Of a DNA stretch of 64,000 nt, positions 31,656 through 42,824 are shown piece after piece. The notes under the pieces are model-generated. The model saw nothing but the letters and a program-made list of their open reading frames with translations. It searched no databases and was not told the origin of the DNA. Both the position numbers and the translations under genes were made by a program. The DNA is from Agarophyton chilense (Eukaryota > Rhodophyta > Florideophyceae > Gracilariales > Gracilariaceae), in contig JARGXX010000075.1 of assembly GCA_030374765.1 (NCBI GenBank), positions 1,550,001-1,614,000 on the forward strand, read 5' to 3'. Within the stretch, counting starts at the first letter, position 1. Every line of letters begins with the position of its first letter.

Positions 31656-33628
31656 TTATAGATTAATATGGCTACCATGGGAGTGGTTGATTTGGAGACG
31701 GAAAACCAAAACTGCGCGCATATCGGCGACGTCGCCACTGGCAGCGCTACTGCCCAGCCGTACCTCGCGGAAGAACTGAGAGATCCCGTTCGCCTGACAC
31801 GCTAAGACCGTACTTGTCCCATATGGAACGGAGGCACCCCAACCTGTAAAGTCCATTGGCGGGGCAGGAGGTTCACAACCATCTGCAACGGTAGAAGCAA
31901 CCCCTAAATGACTACCCATGTCCATTGATGGCAAGAAAGTGTTCCCGGCTTTTTATAGGTTTTCAATACCTTGGAGGTCAACCGCCTCAGAAAAACCAAC
32001 CACATCATTGGGTTCATTATCGACCATCAGTTTTTCACCGTCGAAGACGTGGAAATACTCGTCTTCTTCCACAAAACCCATCGGATGCTCTTCGGTGATA
32101 TACCGCAAAGTAAACCCAAGTTCGTTAGCTACTTCCGAAGAGGTTTCGTGTCCTTCCCATGGGTCAAAATAGATGAATTACAACTGAGCAGAGTTCGATG
32201 TTGTGCCGATAGGTCCTGTGCCCGGCAACCGGCTGCATATTTACTCTGCACAAAATGAACTGAGGCCCAGTAAACCTGTTCCATGAAATCGAAAAGTTTC
32301 GACACCTCTTAGGCCTCGGTTCTAGAACCTCGTGGGATGTGCGATTCTAAGGCACGAAAGTTGGCGCGACCTAGAAACAGAATGAGCCAGAGTCGATACT
32401 AATCGTAAACCTTCTAAAAAGTTGAAAACCACCATTCGAATAGCCCCCTCAGTGACAACAACGGTCCAAAGTCCGGACTGTGATTTCTCAAAGAAATAGG
32501 ACCCGTATTACGTGATGAACGGAGGGACCTCGATTTGACGGTCTCTAGAAGATTCTAAAGACGTCCAGAAAGAGGTAATAGGAACTTGCAGACCACGTCG
32601 ACTGGCTGGGCAAATTCGTTCGATCTCTGCGTTTTGGTGTGGGACCATGTACCCAAACTGGGTTCACGCTTGCCGCTCAAAGGGAGTCATCGCCAAGACT
32701 TTCGATCTTCCGAGTCATCAAATGAAGCGTAATTCAGCCCGAATGACTATCTGGACCCAGAAAACGGTGCCCTGGGGCACACGAGGAAAGCCTCTCCCCG
32801 GAAAGGTTTCCAAATCTTCATCGCGGTCGAGATATCCCATTTCACCTTGAATGCGGTATAACCTGACATCAGAGCTCAGACTATCGGTGAATGGATATTA
32901 GAAGGAATCCCAGCGGAGCCGGTGATGATCAAGGAGGAAAAAAACCGCATGCACAGAAGCAACAGACTCGTTGCTGAGACTAGTTATTGTAAGAACTGGA
33001 ACAGCCACCCTGTTCCACCAGTTTCGAGAAGTGGTTATGATTTCCAGAACATCTTCCGAGAGAATCGCGTTTCCATCTATATACCCTGTAAAGAGTGCTT
33101 GTTTAAATAGTGTAGTCTGGTGGAGCCACAGCGCAAGACGGAATAAATAAACGTCCATAGTGGGCTGACGATCTAGGAGCCTCTAATAAGAAGGCCACAT
33201 CACTGGTGCGTAATCTCCCGAAGGAAAGCAACCGGCATTCGCAACTGGCGAAACTGGCGTAGCAGTTGCCGCACTGCTCTGCGAAAATGACACTAAAGAA
33301 AAACCCACGGAAAGAAAATATACGGAACGGATTCCAAAGAAGTATTTCTGTGGGGTGTTGTTAGTGCGATTGTGGTTGCTGTTACTCTTGTCCATTGGAT
33401 TGAATATTAACTGACAGTTCAGAAGAGCTGCACGCCGATCGATGGAAAAAGCCAAGGAATGGGAGAGATTGATCGCAAAGGCGCGTACGTGATAGAAACC
33501 GACGTTAGAGAGTATGAACCGCTGTAATACTTAGGTTCCGCTGTCGAGCGTTTGATATGTCTACTGCAAAACTGAACCAGCCAACCAGATTTTATTATAT
33601 GCAGGTTATTCGCAGCTTTACCCGCCAT
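31656..33628 (-). pseudogene. Antisense accessory gene of element C
   Basis: On the minus strand, starting MAGKAANNLH at 33628, pieces in changing frames align in order with the antisense protein of element D. 33455-33183 includes NNTPQKYF and ends GDYAPVMWPSY. 33158-32898 has LALWLHQTTLFKQALFTGYI and VAVPVLTITSLS. About 32190-32000 gives FDPWEGHETSSEVANELGF and EEDEYFHVFDG. 31934-31656 ends ISQFFREVRLGSSAASGDVA. The last two are strikingly similar to D (FDPWEGHEISAEEANELRF; ISQFLRQVGLGTNAASGDVA). The copy is dead but proves that the gene belongs to the family. Confidence 0.75.
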
Positions 33629-33650
33629 CGCGGATGTCGTACTCGCAGCT

Positions 33651-33664
33651 GAGGGGGGGGGGTA
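33651..33664 (+). other. Polypurine tract of element C
   Basis: gagggggggggg followed by ta, directly before the LTR start TGGAGTGCAACC. It corresponds to the purine tracts of elements D and E (minus strand, next to 42790 and 61767) and would prime plus-strand DNA synthesis. Confidence 0.7.
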
Positions 33665-34382
33665 TGGAGTGCAACCTTCGTCTGGATCGTTTCATACGAC
33701 TTCGGCATTTTACCGCTTGCACGATATTATGAATCTTGCCCCGACTAATGGAGCATCATTGCCTGACGGACTGGTCGTGCGCACGTGATGTTAACGTGTG
33801 GTTCTCGCATTTCTGGTTAGTTTAAAGATTTTGTACGCATTATTCTAATTAAGGTAGGAAGTTTATTGTAGCATTCTACACTACATAGTAGGTCGGCGAT
33901 CTCACCTTGCCGCTCAGTAAAACTTCCCCAGCCGGTTTCTTATGAATCTAATTCTTTTCCCCTTTCGCATGCTACCACTATATTCGGAGGTTGTGCCGCG
34001 TTACCCAGGTAGCTTTAACCACCCCGTGTCTTTAAGAGAAGTACTACCGCCTTTGGCTTTTATTACTTATTACTTAACTTATGTTCGCCCCTGTATGTGC
34101 CACTTCCTATTTCGTTTCCTTTGGCTCTCTTGACTTACGCCATGTTCGCCCTACTGGTCGACCGCGTTCCCTTTCCATTTTCGTGGCTTCCTACCCCTTC
34201 GAACCAATACCTGTGTATCCAGCCTTCCCGATTTACTGTTTACGCTTGTCGTGCCGGTTGTCTTCGGGCTTCCAACTCAACTTCGTCGTACATTCTTGGA
34301 AAGACTCAGTTGCTGTGATAACTCCTGGAGAGGAACAGAGAAAACGTCTTTGTGTAGCTTGTTCTTCTGCTCTTGCACTGCA
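33665..34382 (+). repeat. 3' LTR of element C
   Basis: Starts TGGAGTGCAACCTTCG and ends CTTGCACTGCA. It aligns along its length with the minus-strand reading of the D LTR (shared blocks: tattctac-ct-ta-atag, ctcagtaaa-cttcccca, ttggctctc-tg, cttg-cgtgccgg). Divergence is high, in keeping with an old copy. Confidence 0.75.
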
Positions 34383-35400
34383 AAACCTCTTCAGCAATCT
34401 TGAATGGCTTTCTTTAACATATGCAGATGCTCTTCGTCTTTCAGATCTCGAGCTGGCTTAATTTGATTTGAACGTTCAGTCCAGTACTGTCGGAACTTTG
34501 ACTGTTTTCTCTTCGTCATCTACTAAGACATCGTACTTCATTTTCTTCGTAAAAAAAGTTACACCTCTATCATGCGCCAAATGCTTTCGTAAATTCTAAT
34601 TTTGGTTCTCCAAAATCCGGTTCAACTCCTGAATCTTCTTTGATATTTCATAAATTGATAGCTATTACTATTGTTCCTCTTCCCCGAACTCCTACTACAC
34701 ATTAAAAGTGAAACGTCAGTGTCCTAGCCCACTCTTTCCCTTTTTCATCCTACTTCGTGTTCTTCGATCAGCTTGACGCATTCGCCACAAGATCCTCCAC
34801 TTCATCTTAAGTTACTGTTATGCGGACAGGAAAAAATATCAGAGCGCGCCTAGATTACGTGGTCAGATTCCCGTTCGTTTTCAAAGAAAGAAAGTTTTAT
34901 ATGCAAGACACATCGTTCTGACAGGATTTAGACCAGTTTTCCCTGATTATTGTGAATACCTTCTAGGGCTATTGAACAGATTTTTCAATACGACAACATC
35001 TTCATAACGAAGACGTCTATATATTTCTACATTTTCTCTTCTACGCATCCACTAAAATCTTCTCTAGAATCCACTTGGTCGTCATTGAAACGTTTTCTAC
35101 AATCTTTCAAAAGAAATTCCGCGAGAAACTGCAGTTCAATTCCTCAAAAGTCACGTTCTTTCTCACGGAATGAGTCAGTGCGTATTATGATTGCTTATCA
35201 TCACCCATTAAGATGCAAAATCGCGCAAAATCATTCAAACTGAATGAAAGAAGTGTCTGTGCACTTTTTCTGTGCAATGCTTAACAGCGCTTAAAGCCTT
35301 AGCCTTGTGGTTTCATAGCTTTTGGGGATGGTTATAAATCTTCTAAAGACCGTGCTTGATTCGTGCACTTACTTCTTACCTTTTGTTTTTCAACATTATA
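34383..35400. other. AT-rich intergenic stretch, nothing identified
   Basis: About 1 kb between the LTR of element C and the left end of the Tc1-like element. No conserved ORF, RNA gene or repeat was recognised on either strand. Confidence 0.5.
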
Positions 35401-35549
35401 CAGTGCGTTTCAAAAATATATTCCTTTACAAAAACTGCTCCGAAAAGGCATTTCATATGCTATACAGCCCATTTCACACCAAACAAACCCCACAAAGTCC
35501 AAAGCACTGTTTCAAAAGAATATCTTTTATACAATCAATAGCTCAATTA

Positions 35550-36046
35550 TGGCTCGTGGACCGCCTCTGACACAATCCGAACAGCTGAAAATCAAAAGGC
35601 CTATTGCAAAATTGAATGGAATAATTATATCTTTTCTGACGACAAAAAGTTTAACTTTGATGGTCCAGATTGCTATAAATTTCATAGACATGATCTAAAA
35701 AAAGAGAAGAAATAATTTTTGACGAAGCATCTAGAAAATGCGTCAGTAATGGTTTGGACTGGAATATCTACCGAAGAAAAAACTGCTACGGCTTTTATTG
35801 AAACTACGGAGGACTCTTGGAAGTAGAATGAGGTTCTAAAACCCTATCTGTTACCTTTTACATGCTGCATGCACTGAGAAGAATTCAATTTTCAGCAAGA
35901 TAAGGCACCTTTTCTTAAGTATAATTCTATGAAACACTGGTTCAATAGTTTAAATATGTCGGTTATGGAATGGCCTGTGCGCTCTCCTGACTTTAGTCCT
36001 ATCGAAAACATTTGGGAAATGTTGGCCCGAATGGTTCACGGACAAT
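35550..36046 (+). pseudogene. Tc1-like transposase, N-terminal and catalytic part
   Basis: Starts MARGPPLTQSEQLKI, like the N-terminus of Tc1 transposases. An internal deletion removes most of the helix-turn-helix region. It continues with the first catalytic Asp (FSDDKKFNFDGPD), ASVMVWTGIS, the second Asp (FNFQQDKAPF) and the motif PVRSPDFSPIENIWEML carrying the third acidic residue. Stops occur at 35697 and 35824 and elsewhere. The gene is interrupted at GHGQ-type sequence by the copia LTR and resumes at 54522. Confidence 0.8.
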
Positions 36047-36508
36047 TGTTGAAGACGTGTCGCGAGAGGAGAATGTAGAATTACAACACGCAATCTTTTT
36101 TAGATAGCTGCGTAGGTTGCACTTTAATTCCAAGTGGCGAACGTTAGATAGACACGAAATTGCATCTTTAATTTGAATTAGTAGTCTAATCTAGGAGACG
36201 TTCAATTAGAATGACGCTGCTTACTTGGCGCGGTAGAGACCCAAACCAAGCTCCCAGCTACTATAAAACAGCTCGGAACAAGAAAACTACTTTTCTTGTC
36301 CGACATCCTTCTATCGAACAGCTCTCAACCTCTTCCACTACAACAACTCCATCATCGTCACGTCCTTCTTGTTCGTCTTGCTCTTGCGCCGCCTTTCTAC
36401 GCCGTTTACATCGATTTCACCGCACCGACTCCTTCTACGCCGTTTACATCGATTTCGCCGCACCGCCGCCTTCTACACCGCTCACAACGAATCGTCGTTT
36501 GCACAACA
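36047..36508 (+). repeat. 5' LTR of copia element G
   Basis: TGTTGAAGACGTGTCGCGAG ... TTTGCACAACA, 462 bp. It matches the 3' copy at 54098-54521 (424 bp); the two differ by many substitutions and by an extra repeat of a ccgtttacatcgatttc unit (36408-36465) in this copy. Confidence 0.85.
36262..36268 (+). promoter_or_regulatory. TATA box in copia G LTR
   Basis: TATAAAA preceded by agctac; the same box is at 54318-54324 in the 3' LTR (agcaaaTATAAAAgagctc). Conservation between the LTRs and the position in the middle of the LTR fit a retrotransposon promoter. Confidence 0.6.
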
Positions 36509-36851
36509 TTCCGGAATTTATGTGCGCGTTTTGAAGAAATCTTTTGGAATTGTTTTTCTGGAATTTTTTCAAGCGTTATTTTTCAACCCCGATCTTTCAA
36601 GTTTGAACATCCGAGAAATGGCTTAGAAGATAAAATTTGGAATATGTTCGGGAGTTTTTCTTCGTGGTACTGTTCTGTCACTCACTTCTGGATACTCTGC
36701 ATAAGTCGTTGCTTAAACTCGGAGGTGATATAGTTGATAACTTTAAAAAAAAGTTTATTAAGCCAAGAGTGGCAAAGTAATAAGTAAGTTTTTTAAAACT
36801 ACTTTTTGGTATTGTGTGTGATATTTTCTAACCAATTTTTTCTTACATGCA

Positions 36852-37415
36852 GTGCCAAGGTCTCAATCATCTTCCGAATATTCGTCCGATTCTGGAGTCG
36901 AGCACGTGCGCGATAACAACCGAAATAAAAATAGCAACCTAAATATCTATTCCGCACGCGTACCGAGTGTTATCGAACAAGAAGCGGTTGAAGCTGACGA
37001 AAGCTTAATAAACGAAAGCTTGCAACAAACCAGAAACACCGAAATCCTTCCAGTTACTACACATACGCCTTCCATCTCTCGTTTTTCTTCTAAAAAGGTT
37101 CTCTCTGAGAGGCGATCGAGACACATTCTCCACGTCTGTAATCAAGCAGAGCGTCGTAAAAAGAAGCCCCCTCCGAGGGAACGTGCGTTTAAGCGTTGTG
37201 CTGTTTGAAACATCTCTGTTCGCAGTATTCAGCAGCTTAAATCGTATCAGAAAGGAAAAAGTCATCAACGAATGCTTCGCCGGACCAACTATACGCGTGA
37301 AGATATTCACTGCCGCGTTTGCAACATTTCATTTACTGAAGCTCACGACCTCAGGGTTCACCTTCATAGCCGCCGTCATCGTTCTACTCTTAGGAATAAG
37401 AGAAATTCTATTTGA
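36852..37415 (+). pseudogene. Zinc-finger ORF upstream of copia gag
   Basis: About 188 codons in one frame, from MPRSQSSSEYSSDSG to a TGA at 37413, broken by one TGA at 37206. The C-terminus has a C2H2 finger of the short U1/JAZ kind: CRVCNISFTEAHDLRVHLHS then RRH. Directly upstream a second, similar unit reads CAV, stop, NISVRSIQQLKS, with a final KSH; the TGA falls on the position of the second Cys of that finger. The gene lies between the 5' LTR and gag, an unusual place in copia elements. It could bind the element's nucleic acid, but this is inference. The N-terminal part is acidic and disordered. Confidence 0.55.
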
Positions 37416-37439
37416 GTAAAAAGTGCTTTGTTAAAAACT

Positions 37440-37458
37440 ATATATATATATATATATT
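37440..37458 (+). repeat. (TA)n microsatellite
   Basis: Uninterrupted alternation of t and a between the zinc-finger ORF and gag. Confidence 0.9.
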
Positions 37459-37531
37459 TAGCAAAAGTACTTTATTCTTTGCACCAGATCTAAAGACACA
37501 ATCAATCTAGATAGTATTCATAATTTAAGTT

Positions 37532-39240
37532 ATGGTTATGACTAGATCTCAAGAACCTGCGAGGGACCAACTGAATACATATGGTGATCAACTGTCTGCT
37601 TCTAACACACCATTCCGGACACCAGCCAACAGTAGGCTTCCGTTTCCACCTGCAAGATCCTCGATTCCTTCTCCAAGACCGGGTGTTAATTTTGCGACGT
37701 CTTTGACTGTTTGCAACATGTCCGGTGGTGCAGGGAATGTATTTGGAAGTTTACTGGTGATCCGTCATTCATCTCAGAAGAGTCTGTTGGACTCTATTCG
37801 GAGTTACTTGGCCGATCAACCCGGTATCACTAGGAATCAACTCGTGAATCTCATTATAGAAGACTATTCGCCTGATATATTATTCAATCACCAAGTATCA
37901 TCCAATGTAGCTTGGTTCAGCCCAATTGCTCGTCTTCTACAGAAAAAGGGCGTCGAATTGGCCCATCATCCTTCTAGAAGAACTATGAACCGTTTAGCAG
38001 TGACGATCTACGTGAAGAACAAAGACCGAGCCGTTGCTGAAGAAGCTATTCAGGCTTCAAAAGCGTCTTTAACCTTTGCCCCATACTCCGAGCAAATACC
38101 TGCCTCTCAAATCCACCGGGAAGTCGAAAACCCTATTCCGACCATGATTAATCACTCTGACATCCCTTCGCAAACAATCAGAGTGAGCATTAAAAACGCA
38201 GATCTTCCCAAGATCTCACACAATCTGGCAATGCGTTTCCAGGACGAAAACTCTAAGTTTTCTGGAGCCATCGGAGAATCTTTGATGGAGTTTTATAACG
38301 AATATCGTATTGCACTAGAAGATTACATTATACCCGATTACAAACATGTTTAGCTTATGCATAATACTTTAACGGATAATGCTAAGCGTTTCATTAATTA
38401 CCATGTTGTTCAAAAGGCTCAATTTCTGGCTGATGCTATAAACCTCATTGAGGCAAATTTTCATTCCACCTCTAAACAGAAGCGCATTGAAAACCGTTTG
38501 ATGAACATACGAATTGATACCTTCCAATCATAGTACTGTACGGCAACTCAGGCCATTGAAAAATTGGATTCAGAGATATCGAAGTTAGCTTCTCAAGGTC
38601 TATCACATTGTCGTACCGAGGCAAACAAGATTTTTATCTTAGGAAAGCAGTTATTGGACATTCGTGGGCTAGTAATCTACTTAGCCGGTTGGACTCAGAA
38701 ACCCTTTCCTACCAAGAATTATACACACAGCTAGAATGCGCTATTCAGCTCGAAAAAGAAGAGGCTAACTCACGAAAGTCCATTAATGTATTCAAGTTCT
38801 CTAAAAGAAATCCGCAGATGTTCTCTATCACTCTTCATCGAAACGCTATCTTCCTCCTGCTAGATATGGCCGCCACAAGAACAATACGAAGCTTAAGATG
38901 AAGGAAAGAACTTGCTTCAATTGTGGTGAAAAGAGATATATCTTGCGAAATTGTCGGTATCCAAAGGACTCAGCCGCTATCGCTGCAAGGAATGTACAGA
39001 TTTATCAGAAATCCAAGCAATACTCTGATCAGAACCGTGCTTCGAAACAGGTACTTTACGAACTATGCGAACAGGTTGAAGATGATTCAGAAACCGAGGA
39101 TGTCGACACATTCTTCAACATGGAAGAAAAAAACAGAAGACAACATAAGCGCAAGTTCAGAAGACTCAACCGATGATGCTGTTGAAAACCATTTTACTAG
39201 CATTGACGCAGAGAATTCAACCCCGAAACTAGATTTTTAA
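37532..39240 (+). pseudogene. Copia element G gag with degenerate zinc knuckle
   Basis: The first open part is 273 aa (37532-38353: NQLVNLIIEDYSPDILFN, then NAWFSPIARLL-like helices). After a stop at 38351 gag continues in shifted frames to 38901 (YRGKQDFYLRKAVIGHSWA) and 39176. The knuckle CFNCGEKRYILRNC has Tyr where the metal-binding His should be, so it is probably non-functional. The protein would form the particle shell. Confidence 0.65.
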
Positions 39241-39249
39241 TGAGGATCT

Positions 39250-39703
39250 CTCCTATGCGTGGATGTTGAACAAAATTCGAGAAGTTCCCAAAGGCTCGGA
39301 GCATAAAATCCAAAAACAATTCAAACTTAAGTTTAAATGTCTTAAGGTTACAAATGTGGATACTGATTTTGAAACCACCAAATAGTTCAAAGGTGGATGT
39401 CGACATATCGAAGCACAATGTTCTGTGATTGGCAAGGAGCAAGCCAAGGCTTATTGCAAGAGTTATGACTTAAAGTTTAAGAAAAAGCCTTCTAAAATTC
39501 GTTTTCGACTTGGCAGTTCCACCTTCTCCAGTATTGGCCAGATACCCACTCGAATCTGCGCCCAGGACAGTAGAGTACTAAAGCTCACCGTAGACGTGAT
39601 CAAATGCAATGTTCCATTACTGCTTGGACCAGATTTTCTTGACAGAGAAAGAATCTTTGTTGACAATGTAGAGAACCTTCTGATCTGTAAGGATGGATGG
39701 TAA
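39250..39703 (+). pseudogene. Copia element G protease
   Basis: QCSVIGKEQAKAY and IPTRICAQDSRVLKLTVDVI followed by VPLLLGPDFLD are typical of copia retropepsins. The active-site triad before CSVIG reads HIEA instead of DTGA, so the enzyme has lost its catalytic Asp. The frame begins in degraded sequence after gag. Confidence 0.65.
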
Positions 39704-41466
39704 ATGCCTGTCATTCGAAAACTTGGTCATCTATATACCGACTGGAACGAATACACAGCCCAATTCACGAAGGCAGAACTTAGAAAAATGCATTTACATA
39801 TGTATCACCCCTCTTTAGAGAAGCTGTTTAACTTACTGAAACGAGCAAAACCCAAAGAAGCCAATGCTGAAACACGAAATTTGCTAAAAGAGATATCAAA
39901 CGCTTGCCAAAAGTATCAACGTTTTACCCCAAAACCACAACGATTTCGGGTTTCCATTCCTCAAAGAGTTGTTATTAACAAAGATCTCGCTATGGATCTA
40001 TTTATCATAGACAAAAAACCGATGTTTCATGGGGTTGATATACATACCCATTTTGGAGCCGTTCGCTTTTTAGATGGAAAATATATTGAAGACATTTGGA
40101 ACACTTTCTGAGAATGTTGGGCAGCAGTATACACTGGGTACCCCGACTCTATTGTCGTATAGTGGTAGAAGGTTTGACTTTTGAGGTTGTCGATATACTA
40201 CACTGACCTTGTAGGTGATGGATGCGAGGGATCATCGGCCATGCAGCTCCAGGCGAGCTACCATCTAGGTGTTGTCAGCCACGTGTAGTGTTGACATGTA
40301 CCTTCTGGTTGAGAAATAGTTAGTAATTGTAATTGTAATTATGTTTATTTTAGTACAGTAGTGGAGTGGCCACCTGACACTGTAGCCAGAGCTGGCCAGG
40401 TCTCTGACACTAGGTCAGAGACCGTGCCTTGCTGCCTCCTCCTGGGTGATCTGGAGAGTGCAGTCCACTGCATATAGGGAACTGCACCTCTCCCATCCTA
40501 ATCTGATACAGACAGGCATCACTTGGGTCACGAGTATACCTTTTGGTTCATCGTTTCTCAACTACCACACGGGCTTTCCCGCGCGTCGACGCCTACCATC
40601 GTTCATTTACACGGTATAGGCTAGTTGCCCCGCCGTTTGCCCCTGTGGGTTTTCACGGTGCCCTGTTACCATCGAGGTTTATTACGTCTACTTTCTAAGG
40701 TTAAGCGTCAACACGCTCCCTACGGTTGAGCGTGACCACGCTCCCGAGACAAAACAGTTGCATACCCCAGAGTTGATTGTACGACATCTATCCATTGTGA
40801 CCAAGGCTCAGATTTTACGTCTTTTCGATGGAAGCAAATTATGAATGATTTTGGCATCGATTTTATTCTGCCTGGAGTGGCAAGTCATAACTCCATTGCT
40901 TCTGGCGAATGATATCATGATCCTTGATGGCGAATGAATCAAAATATCAAGTTCGATGCCAAAATTTCAAACGAGAACTTAATCTCGCCACCGCTGTGAA
41001 AGCTATGAATGACACCATGAACCCGGAAGGTCTGGTTCCATCGCTCCTAGTCTTCGGAACTTTGCCAAGATTTACTGGCATTCATACAAAGTAACCTGAT
41101 CAAGAGGATCTTAGTCAAGCTCTCTTGACTACTCGTTCTGAAATGGAAATTATCGACAATGAAATAAGACTGAAACGGGCCCTCGAATCACGTCTTCCAG
41201 AAGCCGTTCACCACGATTTATAAGCAGAAAATAAGGTTTTGATCTATCGAGAAAAAGAGCTACCTCGATGGACTGGACCATTTGAAGTAATCAGAGTTAC
41301 AAGAAAACAAATTTTCGTGAAAAAGAAAAATGGCGAGGAAGTACAACATAGTATTACGCAAGCCAAACCTCATATGTCCGAAAATTCTGAAGTCAATTAT
41401 GAAATACCGATTCCTCATGGTTTCGAGAATATCCTTAACTACGTGTTAGAAGAGTTCTCAGACTGA
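39704..41466 (+). pseudogene. Copia element G integrase, interrupted by a solo LTR
   Basis: The zinc-binding domain (HLHMYHPSLEKLFNLLKRAK ... with a single Cys) is at 39790-39930. The first core Asp (NKDLAMDLFIIDKKPMFHGV) is at 39980-40030. At 40148 the frame is cut by the solo LTR and resumes at 40787, where joined sequence reads through the second Asp (CDQGSDFTSF) and the SHNSIASGE glutamate region. A GPFEVIRVTRKQIFVK module (C-terminal integrase) is at 41275-41325. There are stops outside the insertion too. Confidence 0.75.
40153..40786. repeat. Solo LTR in copia G integrase
   Basis: A 634-bp sequence with TGTCGTA at one end and TACGACA at the other, flanked by a perfect 5-bp duplication (tctat at 40148-40152 and 40787-40791). 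It carries no coding sequence and interrupts integrase so that removal of insert plus one duplication restores frame. These are the marks of a solo LTR left by recombination. Its family is not otherwise present in the window. Confidence 0.85.
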
Positions 41467-41478
41467 AATGAAGGAATC

Positions 41479-41995
41479 ACGGGCAACGATGAAGAATCAA
41501 TATATATTACTGAAACCCTGAAACCAAGTGATCCTCGTTGTAATTCCCCAAAGTTACCAGAAGCCAAGAAGAAAGAAATTGATGGTTTAAAGCGACGAAA
41601 TACTTGGAAAGTTGTCACACGTAGTGAAATTCCAAAAGATGCTAACATCAGATTTGTATTAGCAATCAAGAATCCAGGAACTGAGGAAGAAATTCATAAC
41701 GCGAGACTTGTGGCCCAACGATTTTTCGATAAGGAACAGAACTACTTAGGGCATAATGTTACTACCGTTTGCAATAGCCCAGTTCGGCTTATGATGACAA
41801 TCGCTGCAATGTTCGACTACAAGGTATAGAGTCACAATATTACCCAAGCCTACATTCAGAGTAATCAAGACCCTACTCGAAAAGTATAAATACGACCTCC
41901 CAAGGACATGGATATATCCAAAGATTTTCTCCTCCTTCTTATCAAACCACTGTATAGTTTAGCAGATGCCTGTGATTATTGGAATTTGACCATTA
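41479..41995 (+). pseudogene. Copia element G reverse transcriptase, N-terminal part
   Basis: RFVLAIKNPGTEEEIHNARL and VAQRFFDKE correspond to the start of copia RT, followed by SPVRLMMTIAA, NITQAYIQS and IKPLYSLADACDYW. The domain is cut at 41995 by element D before the YVDD box; stops at 41827 and 41887 are visible. A short in-frame continuation may exist at 54002 but is too short to judge. Confidence 0.75.
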
Positions 41996-42789
41996 TGTAG
42001 TGCAACGCCAAGGGCGGCGGAAACACACGAAGATGTCCGAGTCTTCCTCCAAGGAGGGTGGCACGGCGACGGAGCCTCTCCGGAGTGAACACGACTAAGT
42101 CGGGGTGTAAGGCCGAGGTTCACCGGCACGCCAAGTGGGGAGAGTGCGGGATGCTAGAAGGGAGCAGACCAGGTATGAGCTGTATTCCACGGGAGTGGGC
42201 AAGTGATAAAGGGGGGACCACCCAGTGGGGGCGATCGGGGGCATGGGCCACGAGAGCCAAAAGAAATATGTAGCAAACCCAATACTGGGGCGAGAACACG
42301 GCAGTGGTATGAAAGATATACACGCTAACAGCGGTGAGTCTCCTGTTGACGCAGGGTGGGTAAGTCTACCGTTAGTAACGCGGCTTCACCTCCGTAGAGT
42401 GTGGAAGACTCGCGAAAGCGGAAAAAGACTTAGAGCCAAGAACCCTGGCTGGGGAAGTTTACTGAGTGTCAGGGCGAGATCGCCCTGGCACTATATAGTG
42501 TAGAATACTGTAAAGAGCTCCCTAACCTAGTGTAATAAAGCTAAATAAATAGAGAAATATCCAGCTATGCTGTGCCAACCTGTCCTGGGCCACCCGTGGT
42601 ACACGTGGGTAAGTCACACCCGAATCGGGGCCACGGCGCACGGCCGCCGGTGCACTTCGCGTACAACGCGTATACACCTGGCTACGCCAGCCCGCTAGTA
42701 GCGGTATTACTCATAGATCTCACAAGTATCGCCCGAGGCGGAAAAGCAACCAAGTCCTGGAAAACGGCCCTCACGAGGGTTGCACTTCA
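41996..42789 (-). repeat. Left (3') LTR of gypsy element D
   Basis: 794 bp. On the element's strand it starts TGAAGTGCAACCCTCGTGAG and ends GGCGTTGCACTACA. Nearly identical to the right LTR except that it has one copy of a 163-bp unit that is duplicated there. The ends form an imperfect inverted repeat (TGTAGTGCAAC / GTTGCACTTCA). Confidence 0.9.
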
Positions 42790-42803
42790 TATCCCCCTCC
42801 TGA
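42790..42803 (-). other. Polypurine tract of element D
   Basis: On the minus strand a tcaggaggggata run directly precedes the 3' LTR start TGAAGTGC. Element E has the same arrangement (ctaaggagggggata next to 61767). Confidence 0.75.
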
Positions 42804-42824
42804 GGCTCGAGTACGACATCCACG

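Larger units (their letters stand above)
30681..34382 (+). mobile_element. Ty3/gypsy element C (D family), 5'-truncated
   Basis: Only the 3' part remains: the end of pol with chromodomain (about 30900-31450), the antisense accessory gene (33628-31656), a polypurine tract (33651-33664) and the 3' LTR (33665-34382). Protein and LTR match element D throughout but are well diverged, so C is an older insertion of the same family. Left boundary is inferred from the end of relic H. Confidence 0.75.

Noticed and set aside
42058..42503. Short ORFs inside the D LTR (repeated at 53134-53540)
   Set aside because: They lie entirely within the LTRs, are short, differ between the copies by the 163-bp duplication and have no motif.
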